From Pseudomonas putida (lineage in GTDB: Bacteria > Pseudomonadota > Gammaproteobacteria > Pseudomonadales > Pseudomonadaceae), in NCBI RefSeq assembly GCF_009883635.2, contig NZ_CP026115.2:1798001-1862000 (forward strand): a stretch of DNA of 64,000 nt, given 5' to 3'. The translations under genes were made by a program, and so were the position numbers. Of the stretch, positions 25,950 through 35,538 are shown one piece after another. Numbering within the stretch: the first letter of the stretch is position 1; every line of letters starts with the position of its first letter. A model generated the notes under the pieces. It was not told the origin of the DNA and searched no databases. It was given only the letters and a program-made list of their open reading frames with translations.

Positions 25950-26026
25950 TGGTCGGGGTGAGGGGATTCGAACTCCTGACATCCTGCTCCCAAAGCAGGC
26001 GCGCTACCGGACTGCGCTACACCCCG
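25950..26026 (-). tRNA. tRNA-Pro(TGG), copy 2
   Basis: Same 77-base sequence as copy 1, with anticodon TGG and encoded CCA. It lies 4 bases from tRNA-Asn. Confidence 0.95.
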
Positions 26027-26030
26027 AGAT

Positions 26031-26106
26031 TGGCTCCGCGACCTGGACTCGAACCAGGGACCCAATGATTAACAGTCATTTGCTCTACCGACTGAGCTAT
26101 CGCGGA
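26031..26106 (-). tRNA. tRNA-Asn(GTT)
   Basis: 76 bases with encoded CCA. Acceptor TCCGCGA, anticodon loop CTGTTAA with GTT, T arm GGTTCGAGTCC. It is the first tRNA of the minus-strand cluster Asn-Pro-Lys-Pro-Lys. Confidence 0.95.
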
Positions 26107-26207
26107 ACTGAACTTCGGTACAACTTACTTCACTGCTACTCCGAAGGCTGTGTTCGCTTCGGACTCTTTAGCTTCTCTGCTTTCGCTTTGTCGCTGCTGA
26201 GGCCGGC

Positions 26208-26236
26208 TATTCTACATTCTTCGTTTTGCTTGTCAA
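26208..26236 (-). promoter_or_regulatory. Sigma-70 promoter of the tRNA cluster
   Basis: On the minus strand TTGACA (26236 to 26231), a 17-base spacer, AGAATA (26213 to 26208), then a GC-rich GCCGGCC discriminator, as at stable-RNA promoters under stringent control. It lies about 100 bases upstream of tRNA-Asn. The rest of the gap 26107-26449 shows no gene. Confidence 0.65.
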
Positions 26237-26449
26237 CCACTTTTTTTCATTCAACTTACTGATTTGTAAGTTGTTTTGCGGTCACCCATGTTGCTGGTGA
26301 TTCGCTTAGTGCCTGACAACGCGGCGTATATTAGGGGCACTCGTTTTTTGATGCAAGCAGAAATTTCAAAAATTTCAGCAAGTTATCCCACATGCCCGGA
26401 AAGCCCCGGATTTGCTGGCTCGCCCCGCGAAGAGGCCACAGGAAGACGC

Positions 26450-26475
26450 AAAAAAGCCCCGCCGAAGCGGGGCTG
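26450..26475 (-). terminator. Terminator of clpB
   Basis: On the minus strand AGCCCCG pairs with CGGGGCT and is followed by TTTTTTG, 14 bases after the clpB stop. Confidence 0.8.
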
Positions 26476-26488
26476 TTCACAACTGCAA

Positions 26489-29053
26489 TCAGGCAAAGAC
26501 GATTTCGTCGCCTTCCACCTTGGCAGTAATCGCCGTCCCTGGGATGAACTTGCCAGCCAGGATCAGCTGCGCCAGCGGGTTTTCGATCCAGCGCTGAATC
26601 GCCCGCTTCAGCGGCCGTGCACCGTACACCGGGTCGTAACCCACGGCGATCAACTTGTCCAAGGCCTCTGGGCTCAGGCTCAGCGACAGTTCGCGTTCGA
26701 GCAGGCGGCTGCGCAGGCGGCCAAGCTGGATCTCGGTGATACCGGCGATCTGCTCGCGGCCCAGCGGCTCGAACACCACCACTTCGTCGATCCGGTTGAT
26801 AAATTCCGGACGGAAGTGCGAACCCACTGCGTCCATCACCGCCGCACGCTGCGCCTCGCGATCCCCCACCAGCTCCTGTATCTGCGCCGAGCCCAGGTTG
26901 GAGGTCATCACGATCACCGTGTTGCGGAAGTCCACGGTGCGGCCATGACTGTCAGTCAGGCGGCCATCTTCCAGCACCTGCAGCAGCACGTTGAACACAT
27001 CCGGGTGAGCCTTCTCCACCTCATCCAGCAGCACCACCGAGTACGGCTTGCGGCGCACGGCCTCGGTCAGGTAACCGCCCTCTTCATAACCGACGTAGCC
27101 TGGCGGGGCACCGATCAGGCGAGCCACGGAGTGTTTCTCCATGAACTCGGACATGTCGATGCGCACCATGGCCTCTTCGGTGTCGAACAGGAACTCGGCC
27201 AGCGCCTTGCACAGCTCGGTCTTGCCCACGCCGGTCGGGCCAAGGAACAGGAACGAACCACTTGGCCGGTTCGGGTCGGACAGCCCGGCACGCGAACGGC
27301 GCACGGCGTTGGCAACTGCGGTCACCGCCTCGCCCTGGCCGATCACCCGCTGGTGCAGCAGTTCTTCCATCTTCAGCAGCTTCTCGCGCTCGCCTTCGAG
27401 CATCTTCGCCACCGGGATGCCGGTCCACTTGGACACCACTTCGGCGATCTCCTCCTCGGTGACCTTGTTGCGCAGCAACTGGTTCTCGGTCTTGCCGTGC
27501 TGGTCGACCATCTGCAGGCTGCGTTCCAGGTCCGGGATCACCCCGTACTGCAGCTCGGCCATGCGGCTCAGGTCACCTTTGCGACGGGCGCTTTCCAGCT
27601 CCTGTCGGGCCTGCTCGATCTTTTGCTGGATCTGTGCCGAGCCCTGCACTTCGGCTTTTTCCGACGCCCAGATTTCTTCCAGGTCGGAATACTCGCGCTC
27701 CAGCCGCTCGATTTCCTCGGTGAGCTTCTCGAGGCGCTTCTTCGCCGCTTCGTCTTCTTCCTTCTTCAGCGCCTGGGATTCCACCTTCAGCTGGATCAGG
27801 CGACGGTCGAGGCGGTCGAGCACTTCCGGCTTGGAGTCGATCTCCATGCGGATGCGGCTGGCCGCTTCGTCAATCAGGTCGATGGCCTTGTCCGGCAGCT
27901 GGCGGTCGGTGATGTAGCGGTGGCTGAGCTTGGCTGCGGCAATGATCGCACCGTCGGTGATGGCCACCTTGTGGTGCACTTCATAGCGCTCTTTCAGGCC
28001 ACGCAGGATGGCGATGGTGTCTTCCTCGCTCGGCTCTTCCACCAGCACTTTCTGGAAGCGCCGCTCCAGCGCCGCGTCCTTCTCGATGAACTGGCGGTAT
28101 TCGTTGAGCGTGGTGGCGCCAACGCAGTGCAGCTCGCCACGGGCCAGGGCCGGCTTGAGCATGTTGCCAGCGTCCATGGCGCCCTCGCCTTTGCCGGCGC
28201 CGACCATGGTGTGCAGTTCGTCGATGAACAGGATGATCTGGCCTTCCTGTTTGGACAGCTCGTTAAGCAGGCCTTTGAGGCGCTCTTCGAACTCGCCGCG
28301 GTACTTGGCACCGGCGATCAGCGCGCCCATGTCCAGCGCCAGCAGGCGCTTGCCTTTCAGGCCGTCAGGCACTTCGCCGTTGATGATGCGCTGGGCCAAG
28401 CCTTCGGCGATGGCGGTTTTACCCACGCCAGGCTCACCGATCAGCACCGGATTGTTCTTGGTGCGACGCTGCAGCACCTGCACGGTGCGGCGGATTTCGT
28501 CGTCACGGCCGATCACCGGGTCGAGCTTGCCTTCTTCGGCGCGCTTGGTCAGGTCGACGGTGTACTTGTCCAGCGCCTGACGCGATTCTTCGGCGTTGGC
28601 GTCATTCACCGCCGCACCGCCGCGCAGGTTGTTGATGGCGTTTTCCAGGGCCTTCTTGGTCACGCCCTGACTGAGCAACAGCTTGCCGAGCTTGCTGTTC
28701 TCGTCCATGGCGGCGAGCACCACCAGTTCGCTGGAAATGAACTGGTCGCCCTTCTGCTGGGCCAGGCGATCAGCCTGGTTGAGCAGGCGCGCCAGGTCCT
28801 GTGACATGTTCACGTCGCCAGTGGGGTTCTGGATTTTCGGCAACTGGTCGAGTTCTTTCACCAACGCCTGGCGCAGGTTGTTGATGTCGAAGCCAACCTG
28901 CATCAGCAGCGGCTTGATCGAACCGCCCTGCTGTTCGAGCAGTGCCTGCAACAGGTGCACGGGCTCGATGGCTGGGTGGTCCATGCCAACGGCCAGGGAT
29001 TGGGCATCGGATATTGCAAGCTGGAGCTTGCTGGTCAAACGGTCTATTCGCAT
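26489..29053 (-). CDS. clpB: Protein disaggregase ClpB (Hsp100)
   Basis: An 854-residue AAA+ chaperone that, with DnaK, threads and rescues aggregated proteins. N domain, first AAA module with Walker [14 protein letters not shown] (near residue 205), the long coiled-coil middle domain (about 410-525), and second module with Walker [15 protein letters not shown] (near 605) and sensor regions. The length is typical of full ClpB (about 855). AAGGAAGG precedes the ATG. A heat-shock-type promoter lies upstream. Confidence 0.97.
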   Translation of the reverse strand: MRIDRLTSKLQLAISDAQSLAVGMDHPAIEPVHLLQALLEQQGGSIKPLLMQVGFDINNLRQALVKELDQLPKIQNPTGDVNMSQDLARLLNQADRLAQQKGDQFISSELVVLAAMDENSKLGKLLLSQGVTKKALENAINNLRGGAAVNDANAEESRQALDKYTVDLTKRAEEGKLDPVIGRDDEIRRTVQVLQRRTKNNPVLIGEPGVGKTAIAEGLAQRIINGEVPDGLKGKRLLALDMGALIAGAKYRGEFEERLKGLLNELSKQEGQIILFIDELHTMVGAGKGEGAMDAGNMLKPALARGELHCVGATTLNEYRQFIEKDAALERRFQKVLVEEPSEEDTIAILRGLKERYEVHHKVAITDGAIIAAAKLSHRYITDRQLPDKAIDLIDEAASRIRMEIDSKPEVLDRLDRRLIQLKVESQALKKEEDEAAKKRLEKLTEEIERLEREYSDLEEIWASEKAEVQGSAQIQQKIEQARQELESARRKGDLSRMAELQYGVIPDLERSLQMVDQHGKTENQLLRNKVTEEEIAEVVSKWTGIPVAKMLEGEREKLLKMEELLHQRVIGQGEAVTAVANAVRRSRAGLSDPNRPSGSFLFLGPTGVGKTELCKALAEFLFDTEEAMVRIDMSEFMEKHSVARLIGAPPGYVGYEEGGYLTEAVRRKPYSVVLLDEVEKAHPDVFNVLLQVLEDGRLTDSHGRTVDFRNTVIVMTSNLGSAQIQELVGDREAQRAAVMDAVGSHFRPEFINRIDEVVVFEPLGREQIAGITEIQLGRLRSRLLERELSLSLSPEALDKLIAVGYDPVYGARPLKRAIQRWIENPLAQLILAGKFIPGTAITAKVEGDEIVFA

Positions 29054-29130
29054 GGTGTACCTTCCTTTAAAGGGCAGGTCGGAGCGATGGACAGCGCCTG
29101 TTTATGAAGAAACCTGCCTGAGATGACCTT

Positions 29131-29160
29131 ATAGATAAGGCTGATTCTGGAAGATTCAAG
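29131..29160 (-). promoter_or_regulatory. Sigma-32 (RpoH) type promoter of clpB
   Basis: On the minus strand CTTGAA (29160 to 29155), a 14-base spacer, then CCTTATCTAT (29140 to 29131), close to the heat-shock consensus CTTGAA-N13-15-CCCCATNT. It lies about 80 bases before clpB, as expected for a heat-shock gene. Confidence 0.7.
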
Positions 29161-29193
29161 CGTAGCGGGGTTGACCGGGGTCAGCTTTCTGGA

Positions 29194-29934
29194 TTAGCGC
29201 GGGGCCAACCAGACCAGCGAGGCGAAGCGCCCACCTTGAGGGGTACGACGATAGGAGAAGAAGCGGGCATCACTGACCGTGCAGTAACCACCGCCATAAA
29301 CAGCCGTCACCCCACGCGCCGCCAGGCGAATGCGCGCCAGCTCGTAGATATCCGCCATCAACTTGCCCGGCCGTTCGCCGTCGACGAAAGCCCTGGCCGC
29401 TTCAGGATGCACGGCAGTAAAGGCATCGCGCACTTCCTGCCCCACTTCGAAGGCCTTGGGGCCGATGGCCGGCCCGAGCCACACCAGCACCTCTTCAGGC
29501 GCCAACGCCAGGCGATCGAGGGTGGCCTCGAGCACGCCGCCCGCCAGCCCGCGCCAGCCCGCATGGGCTGCCGCAACGCGAGTACCGGCGCGGTCGCAGA
29601 ACAGCGCCGGCAGGCAATCGGCAGTCATCACGGTGCAGGCAATGCCCGGCTGGTCGGTCCAGCTGGCATCGGCCTCGGCCACCACGGCCGGGTCGGCATC
29701 CGCCACCACCAGGCCATGCACCTGCTTGAGCCAGGCTGGCTGGATGGTGAATTCGTCGCTGAGGCGACGGCGGTTCTCGGTGACCGCGACCGGGTCATCG
29801 CCGACGTGGTCACCGAGATTGAAGGATTCGTAGGGCGGCAGGCTGACGCCACCCTCACGGGTAGTGACGCAGGCGCAAACCGAGGCCGGGGCTGGCCAGT
29901 CGGGGATCAGCAGCGACTGCGTCAGACCGTTCAT
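29194..29934 (-). CDS. pgeF: Peptidoglycan editing factor PgeF (YfiH/laccase-domain family)
   Basis: A 246-residue YfiH-family protein. Family members were described as polyphenol oxidases/purine nucleoside phosphorylases and as a factor correcting misincorporated peptidoglycan amino acids. Zinc-site residues are seen in QVHG (near 71), [11 protein letters not shown] (near 106) and [12 protein letters not shown] (near 123). The end [20 protein letters not shown] is typical. Start ATG 29934 overlaps the rluD stop (ATGA), so the gene is coupled to rluD; the longer frame to 30009 is not used. Confidence 0.92.
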   Translation of the reverse strand: MNGLTQSLLIPDWPAPASVCACVTTREGGVSLPPYESFNLGDHVGDDPVAVTENRRRLSDEFTIQPAWLKQVHGLVVADADPAVVAEADASWTDQPGIACTVMTADCLPALFCDRAGTRVAAAHAGWRGLAGGVLEATLDRLALAPEEVLVWLGPAIGPKAFEVGQEVRDAFTAVHPEAARAFVDGERPGKLMADIYELARIRLAARGVTAVYGGGYCTVSDARFFSYRRTPQGGRFASLVWLAPR

Positions 29935-30893
29935 CCGATAAAGCTCTCGCGGTCCTGGTTGAGCAGCGACAGCAACCAGACGAAGTCGTCCGGCAGAGGC
30001 GACTCCCACTTCATCTTCTCACCGGTGATCGGGTGGACCAACGCCAGGAACCGCGCATGCAGCGCCTGGCGCGGGAAGTTCTTGACCGCCTCGACCATGG
30101 TTGGGCTGGCTGCCGGCGGAATACGGAAACGCACACCGTACGTCTGGTCGCCGACCAGCGGATAACCGACATGCGCCATGTGCACGCGGATCTGGTGAGT
30201 ACGACCGGTTTCCAGCTTGACCCGCACATGGGTGTGCGAACGGAAGCGCTTGAGCACCCGGTAGTGGCTGACTGCGGGCTTACCGCCGTCAGTCACCGCC
30301 ATGCGCTGGCGCAGCCCACCGTGACGACCGATCGGAGCGTCGATCTTGCCGCCGGCGATCACCACCCCAACCACGATGCATTCGTAGATGCGGCTGACTG
30401 TGCGGCTCTGCAACTGCTCGACCAGCTTGGTCTGCGCCTGCAGGGTCTTGGCCACCACCATCAGACCGGTGGTGTCCTTGTCCAGGCGGTGAACGATACC
30501 GGCGCGCGGCACGTTGATGATGTCTGGCACGTGGTGCAGCAGCGCATTGAGCAGCGTACCGCTGGCATGCCCGGCGGCCGGGTGCACAACCAGCCCCGCA
30601 GGCTTGTTGATCACCATGATGTGGTCGTCTTCGTAGACGATATCCAGTTCGATATCTTCTGCGACCCACTCACCCTGGGCCTCTTGCTCGGCCTCCAGGA
30701 TAAGCTGCGAACCACCATGGACGGGGTCCCGAGGGCGCACGACCGCGCCATCGACCGTCAGGCGGCCCTCTTTGATCCACGAAGTAAGCCGCGAACGCGA
30801 ATACTCGGCGAACAATTGGGCGGCGACCTGGTCGAGGCGTTGACCGCCCAGTTCGGACGGGACCTCTGCGCTAAGTTGAATGATCTCGGACAT
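29931..30893 (-). CDS. rluD: Ribosomal large subunit pseudouridine synthase D
   Basis: A 320-residue enzyme making pseudouridines in helix 69 of 23S rRNA. The N-terminal S4-like domain ([18 protein letters not shown]) precedes the catalytic domain with [16 protein letters not shown] (catalytic Asp), [19 protein letters not shown] and the [19 protein letters not shown] motif. ATG 30893 gives [12 protein letters not shown]. The frame is fortuitously open much further upstream, antisense to bamD, and that extension should be ignored. Divergent from bamD, as in other pseudomonads. Confidence 0.95.
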   Translation of the reverse strand: MSEIIQLSAEVPSELGGQRLDQVAAQLFAEYSRSRLTSWIKEGRLTVDGAVVRPRDPVHGGSQLILEAEQEAQGEWVAEDIELDIVYEDDHIMVINKPAGLVVHPAAGHASGTLLNALLHHVPDIINVPRAGIVHRLDKDTTGLMVVAKTLQAQTKLVEQLQSRTVSRIYECIVVGVVIAGGKIDAPIGRHGGLRQRMAVTDGGKPAVSHYRVLKRFRSHTHVRVKLETGRTHQIRVHMAHVGYPLVGDQTYGVRFRIPPAASPTMVEAVKNFPRQALHARFLALVHPITGEKMKWESPLPDDFVWLLSLLNQDRESFIG

Positions 30894-31040
30894 GCTCGAT
30901 TCGGCGGGCGCACAGCCTTTGGTTTCGGCTGCGAGCTTGTGGTTAAATACGGCTTCTTTTGTCCCGGGGTTGGCCGGGGCGCTCATCATAACAGGACGGC
31001 ACCGCCCAAGACAGCGGCCGTCAAAGGGACGCAAGCCGCC

Positions 31041-32060
31041 ATGCAAGTGAAACACCTGCTGCTGATCGCCATCCTCGGGCTCACCGCGGCCTGTTCCTCC
31101 AATAAGGAAGTCATTGACGAGAACCTCAGTGAGGCCGAGCTGTATCAGCAGGCTCAGGCTGACCTGGACAACTCCAGCTATACCAGCGCCGTGAACAAGC
31201 TCAAGGCCCTGGAGTCGCGCTACCCGTTCGGCCGCTACGCCGACCAGGCGCAGCTCGAGCTGATCTACGCCAACTACAAGAACTCCGAGCCTGAGGCTGC
31301 CAAATCGGCTGCCGAGCGCTTCATTCGCCTGCACCCGCAGCACCCGAACGTCGACTACGCCTACTACCTCAAGGGCCTGACCTCGTTCGACCAGGACCGT
31401 GGCCTGCTGGCGCGTTTCCTGCCGCTGGACATGACCAAGCGTGACCCGGGTGCCGCCCGCGACTCGTACAACGAGTTCGCCCAGCTCACCAGCCGCTTCC
31501 CCAACAGCCGCTACTCGCCGGACGCCAAGCAGCGCATGATCTACCTGCGCAACCTGCTGGCTTCCTACGAAATTCACGTGGCCGACTACTACCTGAGCCG
31601 CCAGGCCTACGTGGCTGCAGCCAACCGTGGTCGCTACGTGGTCGAGAACTTCCAGGAAACCCCATCGGTCGGCGACGGCCTGGCGGTGATGGTCGAGTCG
31701 TACCAGAAGATGCACCTGGACGAGCTGGCGGCCACCAGCCTGGAAACCCTCAAGCTCAACTACCCGGACCACCCTAGCCTGGTCGATGGCCAGTTCCAGC
31801 CCAAGCAGACCGAGTCTGACGGCCGCGGCTGGCTGTCCAAGGCCACCCTGGGCCTGATCGAGACCGAAACTCCACTGCCGCCGGGTGAAACCCGCGCCAA
31901 CCAGGACGTGGTCAAGCAGTTCCAGGATGCGCGCGACGAGATGCCGCAAGAGCTGCTGCCGAAGGACGAGAACGGTGACCCGATCGTCCCGGCAGGCCCG
32001 AAGGAAGCTGAAAAAGACCGCTCGTGGTTCAGCTACATGACCTTTGGTCTGTTTGACTGA
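31041..32060 (+). CDS. bamD: Outer-membrane assembly lipoprotein BamD
   Basis: A 339-residue lipoprotein of the BAM complex that inserts beta-barrel proteins. The lipobox is LTAAC with the lipidated Cys18. TPR-like helical repeats follow ([60 protein letters not shown]). The C-terminal extension of about 90 residues beyond the five TPRs is normal for Pseudomonas (ComL). ATG 31041 follows GACGCAAGC, a weak ribosome-binding site. It is divergent from rluD and ended by a strong terminator. Confidence 0.95.
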   Translation: MQVKHLLLIAILGLTAACSSNKEVIDENLSEAELYQQAQADLDNSSYTSAVNKLKALESRYPFGRYADQAQLELIYANYKNSEPEAAKSAAERFIRLHPQHPNVDYAYYLKGLTSFDQDRGLLARFLPLDMTKRDPGAARDSYNEFAQLTSRFPNSRYSPDAKQRMIYLRNLLASYEIHVADYYLSRQAYVAAANRGRYVVENFQETPSVGDGLAVMVESYQKMHLDELAATSLETLKLNYPDHPSLVDGQFQPKQTESDGRGWLSKATLGLIETETPLPPGETRANQDVVKQFQDARDEMPQELLPKDENGDPIVPAGPKEAEKDRSWFSYMTFGLFD

Positions 32061-32075
32061 TCCAAGCACTATGAG

Positions 32076-32105
32076 AAAGGGAGGTCTGAGACCTCCCTTT
32101 TTTTA
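32076..32105 (+). terminator. Terminator of bamD
   Basis: AAAGGGAGGTCT pairs with AGACCTCCCTTT across a short loop and is followed by a run of T. Confidence 0.9.
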
Positions 32106-32153
32106 TGGCCGCGTCCTAGACTGTCGGCTTCTACAACCAACAAGCTGGACACC

Positions 32154-32378
32154 ATGGTTCGCCTACTTTTCTGGATCGCCCTGATCGCCGCCGCGTTCTG
32201 GCTGTGGCGCAAGTTCAAAGTCAGCCAGCAGTCGCACTCCGAGCCGAAGCTCGACGCGCCACTGAAGATGGTGCGCTGCGCCCACTGCGGCGTGCACCTG
32301 CCCGACGACCGGGCGCTGCAGCAGGGGAATGACTGGTATTGCAGCCAGGCACATTTGCAGCAAGGGCCTGGGCGGTAA
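32154..32378 (+). CDS. PP0621-family small membrane zinc-ribbon protein
   Basis: A 74-residue protein: N-terminal helix MVRLLFWIALIAAAFWLW as a membrane anchor, then a soluble tail with CAHCGVHLP and a second C/H pair (YCSQAHL), suggesting one zinc site. It matches the small PP0621 family conserved after bamD in P. putida. Function unknown. Confidence 0.82.
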   Translation: MVRLLFWIALIAAAFWLWRKFKVSQQSHSEPKLDAPLKMVRCAHCGVHLPDDRALQQGNDWYCSQAHLQQGPGR

Positions 32379-32398
32379 GGCTGAGGCTATCCCTGTTC

Positions 32399-32478
32399 AG
32401 GCCCTTTCGCGGGTAAACCCGCTCCCACACAGATCTGTGAGATCCCTGTAGGAGCGGGTTTACCCGCGAAGAGGCCCT
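32399..32478. repeat. Inverted pair of REP elements
   Basis: GGCCCTTTCGCGGGTAAACC ... CGCTCCCACA and, inverted, TGTAGGAGCGGGTTTACCCG ... GAGGCC are separated by about 20 bases. This is the P. putida REP type interrupted by the IS110 element elsewhere in the window. The second copy overlaps the end of thiO by a base or so. Confidence 0.85.
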
Positions 32479-33575
32479 CAGCCCAAACGGCCCGCTGGCG
32501 CATACGGCGCCGGATCAATGATCGGGTCGGCCCCGGTCAGCAGGTCGCTGAACAGCTGACACGAAGCCGGCGCCAGCACCAATCCGTTGCGGTAATGCCC
32601 GCAGTTCAGCCACAGACCTTCATGCCCCGGCACCGGCCCGATGTAAGGAATGCCTTCCGGCGAGCCAGGCCGCAGTCCGGCCCAGTGCCCAACCACCGTG
32701 GCATCCTTGAGCTCCGGCAGCAGTTCGATGGCCGAAGCCTTGAGGCTGGCCAGCGCGTCCTCTGTCGGGGTCTTGTCGTAACCGGCATGCTCCAGCGTAC
32801 TACCCACCAGGATGTGCCCGTCACGACGCGGGATCGCGTACCGACCCTTGGCCAGCACCATGCTCGGCAGGAAGTCCTCAGCGCACTTGAACAGGATCAT
32901 CTGACCCTTCACCGGCTCGACCGGCAATTCGAGCCCCAGGGTGCGCAGCAGGTCGCCGCTCCAGGCGCCAGCGCTGAGCACCACTTCATCTGCCGAGAGC
33001 ACACCGTCAGCCGTCTGTACGCCAGTCACGCGCCCGTTCTGATGAACGAAGCCACTGACCTGGCAGTGCTCACGCAAGGTCACGTTGGGCAGTGCCAGCA
33101 ACGCAGCCTTGAGCGACTTCACCAAGCGAGGGTTACGCACGTTGGCCACACCGGCCATGAAGATCGCGTGCTTGAAACCCGGGCCAAGCACCGGCACCGC
33201 ATCGTAGGCGGCGGAGATATCCACAGCGCTGAGCGGCCTGCGCTCACGCTCGGCCCAGGCCAGCGCCTCGGCTTCGTCATCCAGATCGAGCCAGTACAGG
33301 CCAGTGGTGTGTACCTCCGGATCGAGGCCAGTGCTGGCGAACAGGCGTTCGCCCAGCTGTGGATAAAAATCCTGCGACCAATGCGCCAGTGCGGTCACCG
33401 CCGGGCTGTAGCGCCAGGGGTACAGCGGCGAAACGATGCCGCCACCAGCCCAGGAAGACTCGCGGCCAACTTCGCCCTGATCACACACCACCACCTGGCC
33501 TACCTTCGCCGCCAGGTTGAACGCGGTCAGCAGGCCGATCACCCCGCCGCCGACCACCACTACTTGCTTGCTCAT
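32478..33575 (-). CDS. thiO: FAD-dependent glycine oxidase (thiamine biosynthesis)
   Basis: A 365-residue flavoprotein of the DAO family. It oxidises glycine to the imine used for the thiazole ring of thiamine. FAD fold VVGGGVIGLLTAFNLA starts near residue 6. A conserved WAGGGIVSPLYPW is near 47, and the C-terminal FAD/substrate motifs GLRPGSPEGIPYIGP and NCGHYRNGLVLAP are present. ATG 33575 (MSKQVVVVGGG) is preferred; five further codons lie upstream. Divergence from thiE/thiG genes is normal in pseudomonads. Confidence 0.9.
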   Translation of the reverse strand: MSKQVVVVGGGVIGLLTAFNLAAKVGQVVVCDQGEVGRESSWAGGGIVSPLYPWRYSPAVTALAHWSQDFYPQLGERLFASTGLDPEVHTTGLYWLDLDDEAEALAWAERERRPLSAVDISAAYDAVPVLGPGFKHAIFMAGVANVRNPRLVKSLKAALLALPNVTLREHCQVSGFVHQNGRVTGVQTADGVLSADEVVLSAGAWSGDLLRTLGLELPVEPVKGQMILFKCAEDFLPSMVLAKGRYAIPRRDGHILVGSTLEHAGYDKTPTEDALASLKASAIELLPELKDATVVGHWAGLRPGSPEGIPYIGPVPGHEGLWLNCGHYRNGLVLAPASCQLFSDLLTGADPIIDPAPYAPAGRLG

Positions 33576-33628
33576 CTGTCGATCCAACACCTGAAGTAAA
33601 TCCGCGATGCCTGGGCATCATTCAACCT

Positions 33629-34018
33629 TCAGCTTCCCCAGCAGCGCTCGCTGCTTTGCATGGCGCCCGGATTGCGCTGCACACCGGCCTGGTCGAGCTG
33701 GAAATCGCCACAGCGGTCATCGGCCATCAGGCCTTGGGGCAGACGGCGGGCGATCAGCGTGAAGGTGTCGCTGTCGCGTTGGGCCTGCAGGCGGTAGTGG
33801 CGGTTGCCGGTGGGCAGCTGTGGGTCGCCCTCGGCGTACTGGCCGGTGCGCACGCGATGGCGCTCCAGGCGCAGGGCAGCGTCATGCAGCAGGCCAACCA
33901 CTTCGCTGCGTGCGGCTCGCCTGAGCTGGTCGCTGTAACTGGGGTAGGCAATGGCTGCCAGAATGCCGGTCACGGCCACGACAATCAACATCTCGATCAG
34001 GGTCATACCTTGCTGCAT
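33629..34018 (-). CDS. pilE: Type IV minor pilin, PilE-like
   Basis: A 129-residue prepilin-like protein. MQQG precedes the peptidase site before Met5; then MTLIEMLIVVAVTGILAAIA has the Glu5 and hydrophobic helix. The C-terminal cysteine pair (DDRCGDF, SERCWGS) may form a disulfide. It is last of a minus-strand minor-pilin operon pilV-pilW-pilX-pilE. The large adhesin gene pilY1, often located between pilX and pilE, is absent. Confidence 0.85.
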   Translation of the reverse strand: MQQGMTLIEMLIVVAVTGILAAIAYPSYSDQLRRAARSEVVGLLHDAALRLERHRVRTGQYAEGDPQLPTGNRHYRLQAQRDSDTFTLIARRLPQGLMADDRCGDFQLDQAGVQRNPGAMQSSERCWGS

Positions 34019-34019
34019 G

Positions 34020-34493
34020 TCAGTCCTGCCTCAGTCTTTGTCGCCAGAGGATGCGCTGGGGAGCTTGTGGTTGAGCGGTTGGGATGGCATAGACGGCCTC
34101 CAGGACCTGGCGGGCTGCCAGTTGTTGGCTGACGGCTGTTACGCGGTACAGGGTGACCCGTTCACCCTCGGGCATATGTGCAGCTCGATCGGTTTCACCC
34201 AGGTTCTGCAGGTGAAAGTAGCCGTCCTTGATCTTCTGCCACTGGCCTTGCAGGTCGTGTGGACGTGATGGTGGTAGGCAGTCGTTGCACTTCTCGGGAG
34301 GGGAACGCTGCAGTTCTTTGGCACCGGCCTGCAGCACGATCTCCGCTTGTTCGAATGCCAGCAGTCCATCACTCATGGCGCCGGTCATGCGCGTTTCGAC
34401 CAGTGCATCACGTAGGGCTGAAGCTGCAAGCAAGGCCAGCAGCATGCTGAACACCAGCGCCAGCAGCAGTACGATACCGCGCTGATGCTTCAT
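34020..34493 (-). CDS. pilX: Type IV pilus minor component PilX
   Basis: A 157-residue protein with short leader MKHQRG, then IVLLLALVFSMLLALLAASA, a pilin-like helix lacking Glu5 as PilX proteins do, and a glutamate-bearing VETRMTGAMSDGLLAFEQAE stretch diagnostic of PilX. Its start overlaps the pilW stop by four bases. The two CxxC cysteines (KCNDC) are probably oxidised in the periplasm. Confidence 0.82.
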   Translation of the reverse strand: MKHQRGIVLLLALVFSMLLALLAASALRDALVETRMTGAMSDGLLAFEQAEIVLQAGAKELQRSPPEKCNDCLPPSRPHDLQGQWQKIKDGYFHLQNLGETDRAAHMPEGERVTLYRVTAVSQQLAARQVLEAVYAIPTAQPQAPQRILWRQRLRQD

Positions 34494-35143
34494 GGAATGG
34501 ATACCGGATTGCGCAGTGCCACGCTCAGTTCATGGCGCTGCTCAAGTTGCAGTGTCGGTTCAAACAACGTCAGTTGCAGGTCCACCCGTCCCCCCTCGGG
34601 CGCATCAACCTGCGTCACCTGCATCTCACTCACATGGCTGGCGAGCGGCTGCGCTTGTGAGTTTTTGCCCCGTGTGAAATAGAGGATTGAACCGCGCAGC
34701 TCGTAACGATGACGGGTGATTCGCACGGTCATGACCGTACCCGTTTGCGAAGGAGGACCTTGGAAGACGACGGCTTCTTCACGGCAGTCCGTCAACAATG
34801 TCCAGTCCGGCTTTCCTGTGTACCCCGAAGACTCAGCGACCACCAATTCCAGGCTGGACGCCCCAATCACCAATGGCTGCGAGAATGCCTGCCGAGCAAG
34901 CGGGTCTATGAAGTCACCGGGTTTTAGCCGCAGGCAACCAAACATGCCAGCCATTCGGATATCTTGGGCCATGCGCAGCAAGGCCAAGCGTGCGTCATCC
35001 TGCAGGCGCAACGCCGCACCCTGAAGCCGCCATGTTTGATGGGCGGAAACAAAAAGCTGACTGGCAGCCACCAACACCACAAGCCCGATCGCCAGTGCCA
35101 GCATCACCTCCAGCAACCCGAAGCCAACTTGCATGCGCTTCAT
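34490..35143 (-). CDS. pilW: Type IV pilus minor pilin PilW
   Basis: A 217-residue minor pilin: leader MKRMQVGFG, then LLEVMLALAIGLVVLVAASQL with Glu at position +5. Family-typical internal parts are LRLQDDARLALLRMAQDIRM and a C-terminal LQLEQRHELSVALRNP. Its start overlaps pilV and its end overlaps pilX, each by four bases, so the operon is tightly coupled. Confidence 0.85.
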   Translation of the reverse strand: MKRMQVGFGLLEVMLALAIGLVVLVAASQLFVSAHQTWRLQGAALRLQDDARLALLRMAQDIRMAGMFGCLRLKPGDFIDPLARQAFSQPLVIGASSLELVVAESSGYTGKPDWTLLTDCREEAVVFQGPPSQTGTVMTVRITRHRYELRGSILYFTRGKNSQAQPLASHVSEMQVTQVDAPEGGRVDLQLTLFEPTLQLEQRHELSVALRNPVSIP

Positions 35144-35322
35144 GGCCGGTTCTGCTCGTGTTCGCTGTGCTCCGCCAACGCTGACTGCCCTTCCCGCCGC
35201 GCACTGTCGGTGGCTTGCAATGCCTTAAACTGTAAGGCGGCCGAGGCCAAGATACCCACTGCCACCACGACTACTGCCAACAACACTTCCAGAAGCGTCA
35301 TGCCCCGCTGTTTCTTGTGCAT
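35140..35322 (-). CDS. pilV: Type IV minor pilin PilV, unusually short
   Basis: GGAGG lies 7 bases before ATG 35322. MHKKQRG is followed by MTLLEVLLAVVVVAVGILAS with Glu at +5, then AALQFKALQATDSARREGQS, all typical of PilV. The protein stops after 60 residues, whereas PilV is usually over 100. The C-terminal globular domain is therefore missing, although the ATGA overlap with pilW is preserved. It is the last recognisable core gene before the genomic island. Confidence 0.75.
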   Translation of the reverse strand: MHKKQRGMTLLEVLLAVVVVAVGILASAALQFKALQATDSARREGQSALAEHSEHEQNRP

Positions 35323-35538
35323 CCTTGCACCTCCTGCGACTTTTCCCGCAACTACCTTGAACTTGGTCGTCTGGACCTCATGCCCACCAACCGTGAAGCT
35401 ATAGCCAAGCACTTCCAGGGAGGAATGCACGGTGTTCTGACCCCTTGCAAGAGTTAAATCTTGTAATACATTTCCATATCATTAGGGTGAGCCTTGCGCT
35501 TACTAGCGAGATCCCGAATCCAACGAGGGAGAATGAGA
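35323..35538. other. Junction of pilus operon and genomic island (candidate left attachment region)
   Basis: 216 bases between pilV and ginA. GC content falls sharply at about 35440-35480. The host-like side is open in the pilV frame (VLGYSFTVGGHEVQ), possibly a gene remnant. The left boundary of the island must lie here, but the exact base cannot be set without an empty-site comparison. fimT/fimU, often located upstream of pilV, are absent. Confidence 0.5.

Noticed and set aside
26276..28804. 842-codon plus-strand frame opposite clpB
   Set aside because: His/Leu/Gln-rich shadow; clpB itself is complete and conserved on the other strand.
30894..32069. Upstream extension of the rluD frame across bamD
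   Set aside because: The rluD protein starts at 30893 with a conserved N-terminus; the extension is antisense to bamD and has no family match.
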